A DNA stretch of 64,000 bases from CANJBX01 sp035556735. Its GTDB lineage: Bacteria > Pseudomonadota > Alphaproteobacteria > Rhizobiales > Xanthobacteraceae. Below, in pieces: positions 7,762 to 15,905 of this stretch. The notes under the pieces are model-generated. The model had not been told where the DNA came from. It did no database searches and saw only the letters and a list, made by a program, of their open reading frames with translations. The stretch covers positions 62,001 through 126,000 of the forward strand of contig DATMFF010000005.1 in NCBI GenBank assembly GCA_035556735.1. The letters are read 5' to 3'. The stretch's first letter is position 1; every line of letters starts with the position of its first letter. The translations under genes and the position numbers were made by a program.

Positions 7762-9201
7762 CTACGATGCCTGACGCTGGTAGATATCGTCCATCCGCAC
7801 GATGTCGTCTTCCTCGAGGTAGGCGCCCGACTGCACCTCGATGATGTTGAGGGGCAGCTTGCCCGGGTTTTCGAGGCGATGGATGGCGCCGAGCGGCACG
7901 AAGATCGATTCGTTCTCGCGCAGCAGCACCTGATCGTCGTCACGCGTGACGAGCGCCGTGCCGTTCACAACCACCCAATGCTCCGCGCGGTGGAAATGCT
8001 TCTGCAGCGACAGCTTGCCGCCCGGGTTGACGGTGATGCACTTGACCTGAAAGCGCTCGCCCCGGTGCAGCGACTGATAGGATCCCCATGGCCGATGCAC
8101 GCGCTGGGTCTGGGTCGCGGCGCGATGGCCGTTGGACTTGAGCCGGTCGACGAGCTTCTTCACGTCCTGGTCGCGGTCGCGGCTGGCGACCAGCACCACG
8201 TCCGCCGTGGCGGTGACGACCAGATTGTCGACGCCGAGCGCGGCGACAAGCGGGCCATCGCCGTGCAGGTAGCATCGGCTGGCGTCCTCGGCGATGACGT
8301 CGCCGAGCGCGACATTGCCGCTGGCGTCCTTCTCGCTCACGTCCCAGAGCGCGGACCAGCTTCCGACGTCGCTCCAGTCGAACTCCGCGCGCACGACCGC
8401 CGACTTGTCCGTGTTCTCCATCACCGCATAATCGATCGAGATCGAGCGGCAACCCTCGAAGGGCGCGCGCGCCAGCCGGAGGAAATCGAGATCGCAGGCC
8501 GCGCTGTTCAGGGCGTCGCGCGCCGCGGCCAGAACGTCGGGCGCAAGCCGCTCGAGCTCGCCGACGAAGACGCCGGCCGGCAGCAGGAACATGCCGCTGT
8601 TCCAGAGGTGGTGGTTCGATACGACGAAGCGCCGCGCCGTGTCCGCATCCGGCTTCTCGACGAAGCCGATGACCTCGCACACCTCGGAGGTCGGCGCGAT
8701 CTCGTCACCGGCCAGGATATAGCCGTATCCGGTGGCGGCGCTGGTGGGCTGAATGCCGAACAGGACCATCAGGCCGTTCGCCGCCGCGTCCATGGCTAAA
8801 TCGACCGCGCGCTGGAACGCGCCGACGTCGCGCACGAGATGATCCACCGGCAGCAGCAGGATGACCGCATCCGGGTCCTGCGCGAGCGCGGCGAGCGCCG
8901 CCACCGCGGCGGCGGGAGCGGTGCTGCGGCCCACCGGCTCGAGAACGATGGTGGCGTCGTGGATGCCGACGGCGCGCAACTGCTCGGCGATGACGAAACG
9001 GTGCTCGGCATTGGCCACGACCAGCGGCGGCGCGAACCGCGTGCGGTCGCAGACGCGCAGGGCCGTCTGCTGCATCAGCGTCTTGTCGCCGACCAGCCGA
9101 AGGAGTTGTTTCGGATAGCTTTCCCGCGACAGCGGCCAGAGCCGCGCGCCGGCGCCGCCGGACAGCAGCACTGGGACGATACGGGCGGTCCGCTCTGCCA
9201 T
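7762..9201 (-). CDS. manC: mannose-1-phosphate guanylyltransferase / mannose-6-phosphate isomerase
   Basis: 479 residues, the standard bifunctional type II size (as in AlgA, XanB). It forms GDP-mannose from mannose-1-phosphate and GTP, and fructose-6-phosphate/mannose-6-phosphate interconversion is done by the C-terminal cupin. The nucleotidyltransferase signature LLSGGAGARLWPLSRESYPK is at residues 12-31; FVEKPD lies near residue 175. The isomerase cupin has the metal-binding QKHFHRAEHWVVVNG, and VPLGAIHRLENPG. The start at 9201 is preceded by AGGGAGG. Lies 22 bases downstream of the sugar transferase on the same strand, so they are probably co-transcribed. Supplies GDP-mannose to EPS cluster A. 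Confidence 0.93.
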   Translation of the reverse strand: MAERTARIVPVLLSGGAGARLWPLSRESYPKQLLRLVGDKTLMQQTALRVCDRTRFAPPLVVANAEHRFVIAEQLRAVGIHDATIVLEPVGRSTAPAAAVAALAALAQDPDAVILLLPVDHLVRDVGAFQRAVDLAMDAAANGLMVLFGIQPTSAATGYGYILAGDEIAPTSEVCEVIGFVEKPDADTARRFVVSNHHLWNSGMFLLPAGVFVGELERLAPDVLAAARDALNSAACDLDFLRLARAPFEGCRSISIDYAVMENTDKSAVVRAEFDWSDVGSWSALWDVSEKDASGNVALGDVIAEDASRCYLHGDGPLVAALGVDNLVVTATADVVLVASRDRDQDVKKLVDRLKSNGHRAATQTQRVHRPWGSYQSLHRGERFQVKCITVNPGGKLSLQKHFHRAEHWVVVNGTALVTRDDDQVLLRENESIFVPLGAIHRLENPGKLPLNIIEVQSGAYLEEDDIVRMDDIYQRQAS

Positions 9202-9223
9202 CGTAGGCCTCCCTGCCGACGGC

Positions 9224-10015
9224 CTAGATGCCGCTGCCCGATAGAAACTCCCGCCGGATCGTGTGCCAGATGATCTTGCAATCCAGGCCCATCGACCAGC
9301 TCTCAATGTAGTCGAGATCGTAGTCGACCCGCGCGATCGCCGGACCGGCTTCCGTGGTGCTGCCGCGGCACCCGTTCACCTGCGCGAGCCCGGTCAGCCC
9401 CGGGCGCACAATGTGCCGCTGGAAGTAGTAAGGCACCAGATCCTCGTACAGCATCCCGGCCGCCAGCATGCCGGGCACGTGCGGACGCGGCCCCACGAGA
9501 GACATTTCTCCTTTCACGACATTGATCAGTTGGGGCAGTTCATCGAAACTTGTGGCGCGCAACAGGCGGCCGATGGCCGTGATCCTCGGATCGCCGGCCA
9601 CGGTCTGGCGGACGCCCGACACATCGGACGCCTCGACGTACATCGTGCGGAACTTGTAGACTCGAAACAGCCGGTTCCGGCGTCCGTAGCGGTTCTGAAC
9701 GAAGAAGATCGGCCCGCGCGACTCGAGCTTGATGGCGAGCGCAATGCCGATCAGCAGCGGAGCCAGGAGCAGCAGCGCCAGGCCTGCACCAAAGAAATCG
9801 ACCGCGCGCTTTATGGTCGAAGACCCCGGTTCAGCGCGTGCGCGGCGGCCACGTGGGCTGACGTCCTGGACCTGGACGCGCGGGATTTGCACCGGCCGCT
9901 GCCCGGCCTGGCCCGGCTGGAAGAAGAACAGACGACGCGTGCGTCCGTGAGAGACACGCTGGTCCCGATCGAACGAGGTGGAAACCGCGGCAGGTGTCGA
10001 CGCAATGGAAACCAT
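9224..10015 (-). CDS. phosphoglycosyl transferase (bacterial sugar transferase, EPS initiation)
   Basis: 263 residues. It starts EPS assembly by moving a sugar-1-phosphate onto undecaprenyl phosphate at the inner membrane. The first 70 residues are polar, Arg-rich and look disordered; then one re-entrant or membrane helix (FFGAGLALLLLAPLLIGIAL), followed by the catalytic core with KLESRGPIFFVQNRYG, FRVYKFRTM, SFDELPQLINVVKGEMSLVG, PRP and RPGLTGLAQVNG. It lacks the four-helix N-terminal domain of WbaP/WcaJ, so it is the small monotopic kind. Start: ATG 10015 has GGAGTGGAG just upstream; an ATG at 10027 is in frame. It is the only such initiator in the window although two export systems are present. 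Confidence 0.88.
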   Translation of the reverse strand: MVSIASTPAAVSTSFDRDQRVSHGRTRRLFFFQPGQAGQRPVQIPRVQVQDVSPRGRRARAEPGSSTIKRAVDFFGAGLALLLLAPLLIGIALAIKLESRGPIFFVQNRYGRRNRLFRVYKFRTMYVEASDVSGVRQTVAGDPRITAIGRLLRATSFDELPQLINVVKGEMSLVGPRPHVPGMLAAGMLYEDLVPYYFQRHIVRPGLTGLAQVNGCRGSTTEAGPAIARVDYDLDYIESWSMGLDCKIIWHTIRREFLSGSGI

Positions 10016-10474
10016 TCTCCACTCCATCCGTGTTGCGGGTCAGCCCCGCGGCCAGCGCAGTTCGGTTTCTGACTTGCTGCACCGCATCGCAAGATTCAGG
10101 CCGGTGCTACAACATCGACATGGCGATATTGTTGCACGTGCACAGGCCAGGTGGCAGGCGCTGTCCGCCATCGGCGGCGAACTCTACGTTCCGATTTGTA
10201 TTCAGTGAGGCCAAACCGCGGGCAGATTTGCCCATATGATGGAACAACGGTGACGTCGACGGATCGCGTGACAGTCAGCATCGGCGTTGGACGCATCACA
10301 CTTTGCGATTTGTTTGGGCAGAACGCGCGAGGGAGCCAAAGGTGCGACTAATCTCGACGGCAGGCTTGCATTTTTTGAGGACCATAACGCAGGCTAAGGG
10401 ACGTCAGCATCGCCGTACTACTTGGCAAATAAATTTTGGCGCTTCGGTGGCCGCCATAGGACAAGACGAAGATC
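10016..10474. other. 459-base regulatory region between divergent EPS operons
   Basis: No supported gene. It separates the manC-side minus-strand operon from the plus-strand operon. It is visibly more A+T-rich than its surroundings (around 10300-10440). It contains the 10-base palindrome TGCACGTGCA at 10133-10142 and, just before it, a loose dyad (CAACATCG and CGATATTGTTG). Confidence 0.45.
10133..10142. promoter_or_regulatory. palindrome TGCACGTGCA
   Basis: Perfect 10-base palindrome in the divergent EPS regulatory region, about 120 bases upstream of the sugar-transferase start. Candidate transcription-factor site; the regulator is unknown. Confidence 0.25.
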
Positions 10475-10699
10475 ATGGTTCCGAAAGTTTCAGAAGCCCG
10501 TCGTCAAGCAGGCGATGAAACGACGCGTGAAGCCAACTCCTCACCGCAGCGGGGTGATGATGGTGATGATGACGTGATTTTGGGACTCTCAGACGATTTG
10601 GGGCGACGGTCCGGGCGGCAACTGCGCTACTGGCTGCTCGTGGCAAATATCATTGCCTGGATTTTGATCGCACTCGTCGTGAGAGCACTCTTCTTCTAG
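10475..10699 (+). CDS. small single-pass membrane protein of unknown function
   Basis: 74 residues. The first 48 are charged and acidic (DDGDDDVILGLSDDLGRR) and the C-terminus is one hydrophobic helix (YWLLVANIIAWILIALVVRALFF), so it looks like a tail-anchored inner-membrane protein. It is first in the plus-strand EPS operon, 171 bases ahead of the Wza-like gene. The composition is unlike a shadow frame, and the hydrophobic segment ends exactly at the stop. No family recognised. Confidence 0.6.
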   Translation: MVPKVSEARRQAGDETTREANSSPQRGDDGDDDVILGLSDDLGRRSGRQLRYWLLVANIIAWILIALVVRALFF

Positions 10700-10721
10700 A
10701 TCTCGTCTTCGAAATCTCGTC

Positions 10722-10737
10722 CTCGGCGATCGCCGAG
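10722..10737. promoter_or_regulatory. 16-bp perfect palindrome
   Basis: CTCGGCGATCGCCGAG, 23 bases after the stop of the small membrane protein and 133 bases before the Wza-like start. It is a perfect palindrome with no loop, more like a protein-binding dyad than a terminator hairpin. Confidence 0.35.
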
Positions 10738-10870
10738 ATCGCGACACAGTCCCCAAAAAAGCCGCAACACAATCCTACGGTCTGGTGCAGTTAGATTTGC
10801 GTTGCGACCACACGCCGCTCAAGCTTTAATCCGCGCGGACACTCAATCCTCAAATGGAGTGCGGTGGCCT

Positions 10871-11464
10871 ATGTCGCGTTGCGTATCAAGCGTGGCCGTC
10901 CTGGGCCTGTTTATTCTTCTGTCGGCGTGCAATTCGAACGGCATCACGACCGCTTCGCTCGCGGCCGAGCCCGGCGCACGCGCACAAGCGACGGCTTATG
11001 CGCCCGGCGCTTACGTGTTCCATCCCAACGACCGCATTCGTGTCAAAGTCTACAACGAGCCGGAAATCACCGGCGAATATCAGGTTGACGCAAGCGGATA
11101 TGTCTCCGTGCCCCTGGCTGGCCGCGTTCGCGCGGCCGGAACGACACCGAGCCAGGTCGAACGCGCAATCCGAGCGCGCCTGAACGACGGAATCATCACC
11201 GACCCCAAGGTCAACGTCGAAATCGCGAGCTACGCGCCCTTCTATATTCATGGCGAGGTCAAGCGGGCGGGCGAGATCCCGTATCGCCCCGGATTGACGG
11301 TCATGGACGCGATTGCCTCCGCCGGAGGCTTCACGTACCGCGCCGACGAGCGCGAGGTCTATCTGCGCCGCGCGGGATCGCCGGTGGAAGTCGTCTATCC
11401 GACCGACGTTCCCATTCCGGTCTATCCCGGCGACAACGTCAGAATCCCCGAGCGATTCTTCTGA
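10871..11464 (+). CDS. outer-membrane polysaccharide export lipoprotein, short Wza/OPX family
   Basis: 197 residues. The lipoprotein signal ends in LLSAC with Cys20 as the acylated residue. The polysaccharide export domain follows (YVFHPNDRIRVKVYNEPEIT, VDASGYVSVPLAGRVRAAG), then one SLBB-type beta-grasp domain (FYIHGEVKRAGEIPYRPGLT, VMDAIASAGGFTYRADEREVYL). It is about half the length of Escherichia coli Wza and lacks the later SLBB repeats and C-terminal membrane helix, as in many rhizobial short exporters; the neighbouring beta-barrel protein may supply the outer-membrane pore. ATG 10871 is chosen for the signal peptide. A second, longer Wza is at 32894. Confidence 0.88.
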   Translation: MSRCVSSVAVLGLFILLSACNSNGITTASLAAEPGARAQATAYAPGAYVFHPNDRIRVKVYNEPEITGEYQVDASGYVSVPLAGRVRAAGTTPSQVERAIRARLNDGIITDPKVNVEIASYAPFYIHGEVKRAGEIPYRPGLTVMDAIASAGGFTYRADEREVYLRRAGSPVEVVYPTDVPIPVYPGDNVRIPERFF

Positions 11465-11474
11465 CTGCCGATGC

Positions 11475-11499
11475 CGCTCCGGTCTTCGACCCCGGAGCG
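11475..11499 (+). terminator. hairpin after the short Wza-like gene
   Basis: 8-bp stem CGCTCCGG / CCGGAGCG with a 9-base loop, starting 11 bases after the stop codon. No T-run follows immediately, so it may be an attenuating rather than terminating structure. Confidence 0.35.
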
Positions 11500-11734
11500 C
11501 GGCCGTCGCGCCACGGTTATGGCCTATTTTTCATGCCACGGAACCAAGGAGAGAGCCCACGGTTACAGCGACGGCGATGAGCACGGGTGGACTCATCGAC
11601 TTCCATGACTTGGCCGCTGTCGTCGCGGCACATTCCTGCGGTCGGCGGGCGCCGCTGTGACCCAACTGCGGATCAATGTCTCGATGCGCTGCCCGGATCT
11701 CCAGCAGCACATCACTATCGGGAGCGTCTGACGC

Positions 11735-13132
11735 GTGTGTTCTGCGTGGCGGCGGGCGAACGTCTGGGCTAGAGCGGTCGGCAGCGGGAGTGCCGGAGCA
11801 CTGCTGCTCATTCTCGCGTCAGGCGCTCCTGCAGGTGCGCAGGTTTCGTCGACAGCGCAACTTATCCAGCGCGTTGGCCCGCCGCTTGCACCGCCCTGGA
11901 ATGCCCAGCAGATCTTCGAACCGCTCGTGTACCCGCAGCTCTGGGACGTCGAACGTCGCTGGGAACTCGCGCCGGAGGACACGCCGGTGATCACGCGCGT
12001 ACATCCAGGTTACGAACCCGTCGGCGTTCGCGCCGGCTCATGGATGTTCTTTCCGGCCGTCGCGGCCGGCGGTCTGTACGATAGTAATGTCTTCGCTTCG
12101 AACTTCATCCGCGAAGGCGATGTCGCGGGGATCGTTGCGCCTACGGTTCGCGGCCAGACGCTGTGGGGCAAACATTACGTCGACTTCGATGCGGGCGTGC
12201 GCTCGCTCGCCTACCGGGACCATCCCGGCCTCGACCAAACCGATGCCAGTTTTCGCGGCCGCGCCCGCATCGATGTGGCGAGCGACGCTGCAATTCTCGC
12301 GCGCGCGCAGGCGGCCTACCTGCACGAGCGGCCGGGCAGCCTCAGTTCGCCGACCGGCGCGGTGGAACCCACGCCCTACAGCCTGTTCTCCGGCGATCTG
12401 ACCTATCGCAAGGAGTTCGGCCGGCTCACGACGTCCTTCGGCGGCATCGTCAACTCATATAATTACGGCTCGACCCGTGCGTTCGACGGCTCGATCATCA
12501 ATCAGAACAGTCGCGATGGCCAGGTTTACGCCGCCCACGGTCGACTCGACTACGCAATCTCGCCCAAGCTCGGGATCTTCACGGCGGTCGACGGAAACCG
12601 GCGCGAATTGCGCGGCACGCCCGCCCAATCATTGAGCTCCAGCGGCTACCGCGCTCTCGCCGGCGTCGACGTCGAACTCACGCGGCTGATCTCGGGGGAA
12701 ATCGGGCTTGGATACACGAGCCAGGCGTTCGACGCGGCGCAGATCGGAACCATTGCGGGCCCGGCCTACCGCGCCATGCTGATCTGGAGTCCGACGCGGC
12801 TCATGGACGTTTACTTCAAGGCCGAGCAGCTCGTCACGCAATCGTCCGAGACGCAGGCATTCGGCATCCGCGCCTACGCGTTCCAACTCGGCCTCGACTA
12901 CGAGATTCGCCGGAATGTCGTGTTCTCGCTCTCGGGATCATACGAGAACGACAAATTTTTCGGCGCCGTTCGCGATGATGACGTCTACGCGTCGTATTCT
13001 GAACTCAAATATCTGCTCAACCGGCACTTCGACGTGTCCCTGAGACACCGCTATCTCACACGCAGCAGCAGCGACCCGACGGCCAGTTACAGCAAGCATG
13101 AGGTCGGTCTGAATGTCACGGCGCGCTTCTGA
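11735..13132 (+). CDS. outer-membrane beta-barrel protein of the EPS cluster
   Basis: 465 residues with a signal peptide (SAGALLLILASGAPAGAQ). After a roughly 80-residue linker rich in Trp and Pro the chain becomes alternating amphipathic strands with aromatic ends (AGGLYDSNVFAS, GKHYVDFDAGVRSLAYRD, YRKEFGRLTTSFGGIVNSYN and so on) to a terminal strand ending in NVTARF, a C-terminal phenylalanine as expected for BAM recognition. This is the pattern of the outer-membrane beta-barrel proteins found next to exopolysaccharide exporters. Lies between the short Wza lipoprotein and the autokinase; its last 20 bases overlap the next gene. The start is GTG 11735 and is uncertain. Confidence 0.78.
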   Translation: MCSAWRRANVWARAVGSGSAGALLLILASGAPAGAQVSSTAQLIQRVGPPLAPPWNAQQIFEPLVYPQLWDVERRWELAPEDTPVITRVHPGYEPVGVRAGSWMFFPAVAAGGLYDSNVFASNFIREGDVAGIVAPTVRGQTLWGKHYVDFDAGVRSLAYRDHPGLDQTDASFRGRARIDVASDAAILARAQAAYLHERPGSLSSPTGAVEPTPYSLFSGDLTYRKEFGRLTTSFGGIVNSYNYGSTRAFDGSIINQNSRDGQVYAAHGRLDYAISPKLGIFTAVDGNRRELRGTPAQSLSSSGYRALAGVDVELTRLISGEIGLGYTSQAFDAAQIGTIAGPAYRAMLIWSPTRLMDVYFKAEQLVTQSSETQAFGIRAYAFQLGLDYEIRRNVVFSLSGSYENDKFFGAVRDDDVYASYSELKYLLNRHFDVSLRHRYLTRSSSDPTASYSKHEVGLNVTARF

Positions 13133-15434
13133 ATCGCGGGCTCTCGTGCCGCAGCCGCTGCCGGAACCCGCCGTGCTGATGCGCGACGAGGCGTCATCAC
13201 GCTTCGATCCGCTCGAGATCGCTCGCATTCTTCGGCGCCATCTGCGCATCATCGTCGCGACAACCGCCATTCTCGTCGCGGCGGCCGCGGTGTTCGTTGG
13301 CATCATCACACCGCTGTACAGCGCCACGTCCTCTGTGCTGATCGATCCACGCCGCGCCAGCGCGGCCAACCCCGAGGTGCCCCCGACAACGACGAACTTC
13401 GGCACCGACGATGCGAGTATCGAAAGCCAGGTACTGCTGATCCAGTCGATCACCGTGTTGCAGCGCGTGGTCGACACGCTCAAGCTGGCCGAAGACCCGG
13501 AATTCACGCCCAAACCGGGCATTCTCGAGTCGATCAAGCGCCGGATCGGAGCCAGCGACCCGCCGACGAACGTGAGCCCGGAGGCGATCGCCAGGGCAAA
13601 GGCGGTCGAAACCCTGCAGAAGCGCCTCAAGGTCGTCCGTCAGCGGGTGACTTTCATGGTGGATATCAACGTCCGGTCGGCGGATCCGGCGAAGGCTGCA
13701 GCCATCGCCAACGCTGTCGCCGATTCCTACCTGATCGAGCAGGTACGATCGAAATACGATGCCACCAAGATCGCCGCCGGATGGCTCGATCGGCAGATCG
13801 CCGATCTCAAGGCGCGGGTCCTCGCGTCCGACAAGGCCGTCGCCGATTTCCGCGCCGCCCATAACCTGAACATCGCCCAGGGCGTCACCGTCAACGACCA
13901 GCAGATCACGGACCTCAACAACAAGCTCATCGACGCCCGCGCCGAGGCGGCCGAGGCCCGCGCGCGATTCGATCAGGTCGACCAGATCGCCAAGAGCGGC
14001 GCCGACCCCGGGTCGCTCACCGAGGCGCTGTCGTCGAACATCATCGTACAGCTCCGCACTCAATATGCGGAGCTCACCAAGAACGCCGCCGACTTGTCGA
14101 GCCGCTATGGACCGCGCCATCCCCTGGTGGTCGCGGCCCACGCCCAGGTCCGCGACACGCAGCGCCTGATCAATGACGAGGTCAGGCGCATCCTGCAAAG
14201 CAGGCGGCACAATTACGAAGTCGCCAAGGCGCGCGCGGCATCGCTCGAACGCAGCCTCGACCAGTTGCAGAACGTGTCGACCGAATCCGGCCAGGCGCAG
14301 GTCCGCCTGCGCGAGCTGCAGCGCGAGGCCGATGCCAACCGCACGCTCTACGAGTCGTTCCTGGCGCGCTACAAGGAGGCGAGCGCCCAGGAAAGCCTCG
14401 AGTTGCCTGAGGCCCGGATCGTCACCCGCGCCGAGGTCCCGCTGCGGCCCTCTTTCCCCAAGGTGTGGCTGGTCATCGCGCTGGCGGGCGGGCTCGGGCT
14501 CGGCCTCGGGGGTGTGCTCGCCCTGCTCTCGGACTACCTCGACCCGCGAATCAAGACGCTGGATCAGGCGGAAGCCGCCGCCGGCGTTCCTGGCATTGCC
14601 ACGGTTCCTCTCGTGGGCGTGCGCGAGCTCGCGCATCTCGCCAAGCGCGGCCGGCGCGAGTTGCCGCGCTACGACCCGACGCGCGCGCGCCTACTGCCCG
14701 CCCCACTGCAGCCGCCGCTCATGCGCTATGTCGTCGAGCAGCCGACCTCCCTGTTCGCGGAGGCCATTCGCGCGGTCCGCCTTGCGATCCAACAGGCCAC
14801 GCGCCCGGGCGGGAGCCGGATGATCCTCGTCACGTCGGCTGTCGACGGTGAAGGCAAGACGACACTCGCCACCAATCTTGCCCTGTCGTTTTCCACGATC
14901 GGAATGAAGACGATCCTGGTCGAGGGCGACTTGCGCAATCCCGAGATGTCACGCTCGCTGTGCCCGCGTGCGGCGACCGGTCTGCTCCAGGTCGCCATGG
15001 GGGAACTGCCGCTTCATCAGGCAGTGCTCGTCGACCAGACGACGAATCTCTCGATCCTGCCCTCTCCGCCGGCCGATCGCTGGGCAGCGTCGGCCGATTT
15101 CGTGTCGTCCGCCAACATGGGACTGGTGCTCAACGCGTTGCGAACGCATTACGACGTCGTCGTGGTCGATGCTCCGCCGCTGATTCCGCTGGTGGACGGG
15201 CGCGCGCTGGCCGAGCTCGCCGATCATATCGTGCTGGCAACGCACTGGGACCACACGGCGCGCAACCTGCTGACGCGCGCGGTCGAACTCCTCGATGCCG
15301 CGCAGGATCGCATCGTGGGCACCGTTCTCACGCAGGTCGACCTGCGGCGGGTTCGCCTTTACGAGCGCTATCCGGCATCGTCCTACCTGCCTTATGAACC
15401 GGCGGTACGGACCAGCGCGAGGGCGGCGGAATGA
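13113..15434 (+). CDS. Wzc-type polysaccharide copolymerase with BY-kinase domain (cluster A)
   Basis: 773 residues. Wzz domain: transmembrane helix 1 near residues 44-66, periplasmic coiled-coil region (ADLKARVLASDKAVADFRAA and following), helix 2 near residues 450-475. Cytoplasmic tyrosine kinase: Walker A DGEGKTT near residue 577, Walker A' VEGDLRNP near 602, Walker B VVVDAPPL near 683, and a Tyr cluster at the end (YERYPASSYLPY). It controls chain length and export together with the Wza-like lipoprotein upstream. The first Asp of the usual A' motif (hydrophobic x3-D-x-D-x-R) is Glu here. It overlaps the barrel gene by 20 bases and the next gene by 4 bases. A second copy is at 37374. Confidence 0.9.
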   Translation: MSRRASESRALVPQPLPEPAVLMRDEASSRFDPLEIARILRRHLRIIVATTAILVAAAAVFVGIITPLYSATSSVLIDPRRASAANPEVPPTTTNFGTDDASIESQVLLIQSITVLQRVVDTLKLAEDPEFTPKPGILESIKRRIGASDPPTNVSPEAIARAKAVETLQKRLKVVRQRVTFMVDINVRSADPAKAAAIANAVADSYLIEQVRSKYDATKIAAGWLDRQIADLKARVLASDKAVADFRAAHNLNIAQGVTVNDQQITDLNNKLIDARAEAAEARARFDQVDQIAKSGADPGSLTEALSSNIIVQLRTQYAELTKNAADLSSRYGPRHPLVVAAHAQVRDTQRLINDEVRRILQSRRHNYEVAKARAASLERSLDQLQNVSTESGQAQVRLRELQREADANRTLYESFLARYKEASAQESLELPEARIVTRAEVPLRPSFPKVWLVIALAGGLGLGLGGVLALLSDYLDPRIKTLDQAEAAAGVPGIATVPLVGVRELAHLAKRGRRELPRYDPTRARLLPAPLQPPLMRYVVEQPTSLFAEAIRAVRLAIQQATRPGGSRMILVTSAVDGEGKTTLATNLALSFSTIGMKTILVEGDLRNPEMSRSLCPRAATGLLQVAMGELPLHQAVLVDQTTNLSILPSPPADRWAASADFVSSANMGLVLNALRTHYDVVVVDAPPLIPLVDGRALAELADHIVLATHWDHTARNLLTRAVELLDAAQDRIVGTVLTQVDLRRVRLYERYPASSYLPYEPAVRTSARAAE

Positions 15435-15853
15435 TGGCGCAAAAATGCGGGGCACTCGTCGGCCTGACCGGCATGCTCGTTGCTTTCGCCGGTGCTGCGC
15501 GTGCGGACAGCTGCGCACGGAGCAGCCAGTACATCCTCGAGAACCTCACCGGCGATCAGGCGCGGCAGCCGCGCGTCTATCAGACGCTGTCGCGCGTGTG
15601 CGAGGAGACGTTGCTCATGCCGAACGTGAAGGACGCGTTCATCCTCATGACAGGGGCGATCGCCGTCATTCCGAAACGGGATGCGATCGGGGCCACCGCA
15701 TCGACCCTGGCGGAGTTCTGCACCCGATTTCCCAGGGAAACGCTTCGGTTCGTGGCGCGCAAGGAGCTTTCGCTGACGAAGAACTTAGGACGTGCGGTAC
15801 GGCTGGATTCGTCCGCCGCCACGTCCTGCCAAAAAATCGTCCAGGGAGGATGA
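15431..15853 (+). CDS. small secreted (periplasmic) protein, unknown function
   Basis: 140 residues with a clear signal peptide (GLTGMLVAFAGAARA, cleavage before DSCARS). The mature part is about 115 residues with four cysteines (SCARSS, SRVCEE, AEFCTRF, TSCQKI), enough for two disulfides, and mostly helical. Its ATG overlaps the autokinase TGA (ATGA), so it is translated with the kinase. No family recognised; a periplasmic partner of the export complex is the obvious guess from position. Confidence 0.65.
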   Translation: MMAQKCGALVGLTGMLVAFAGAARADSCARSSQYILENLTGDQARQPRVYQTLSRVCEETLLMPNVKDAFILMTGAIAVIPKRDAIGATASTLAEFCTRFPRETLRFVARKELSLTKNLGRAVRLDSSAATSCQKIVQGG

Positions 15854-15905
15854 CGCTCGTTGCGATCATGCGCGAGGTGTCTTCAACCAGACCGGCGGAT
15901 GAGGC

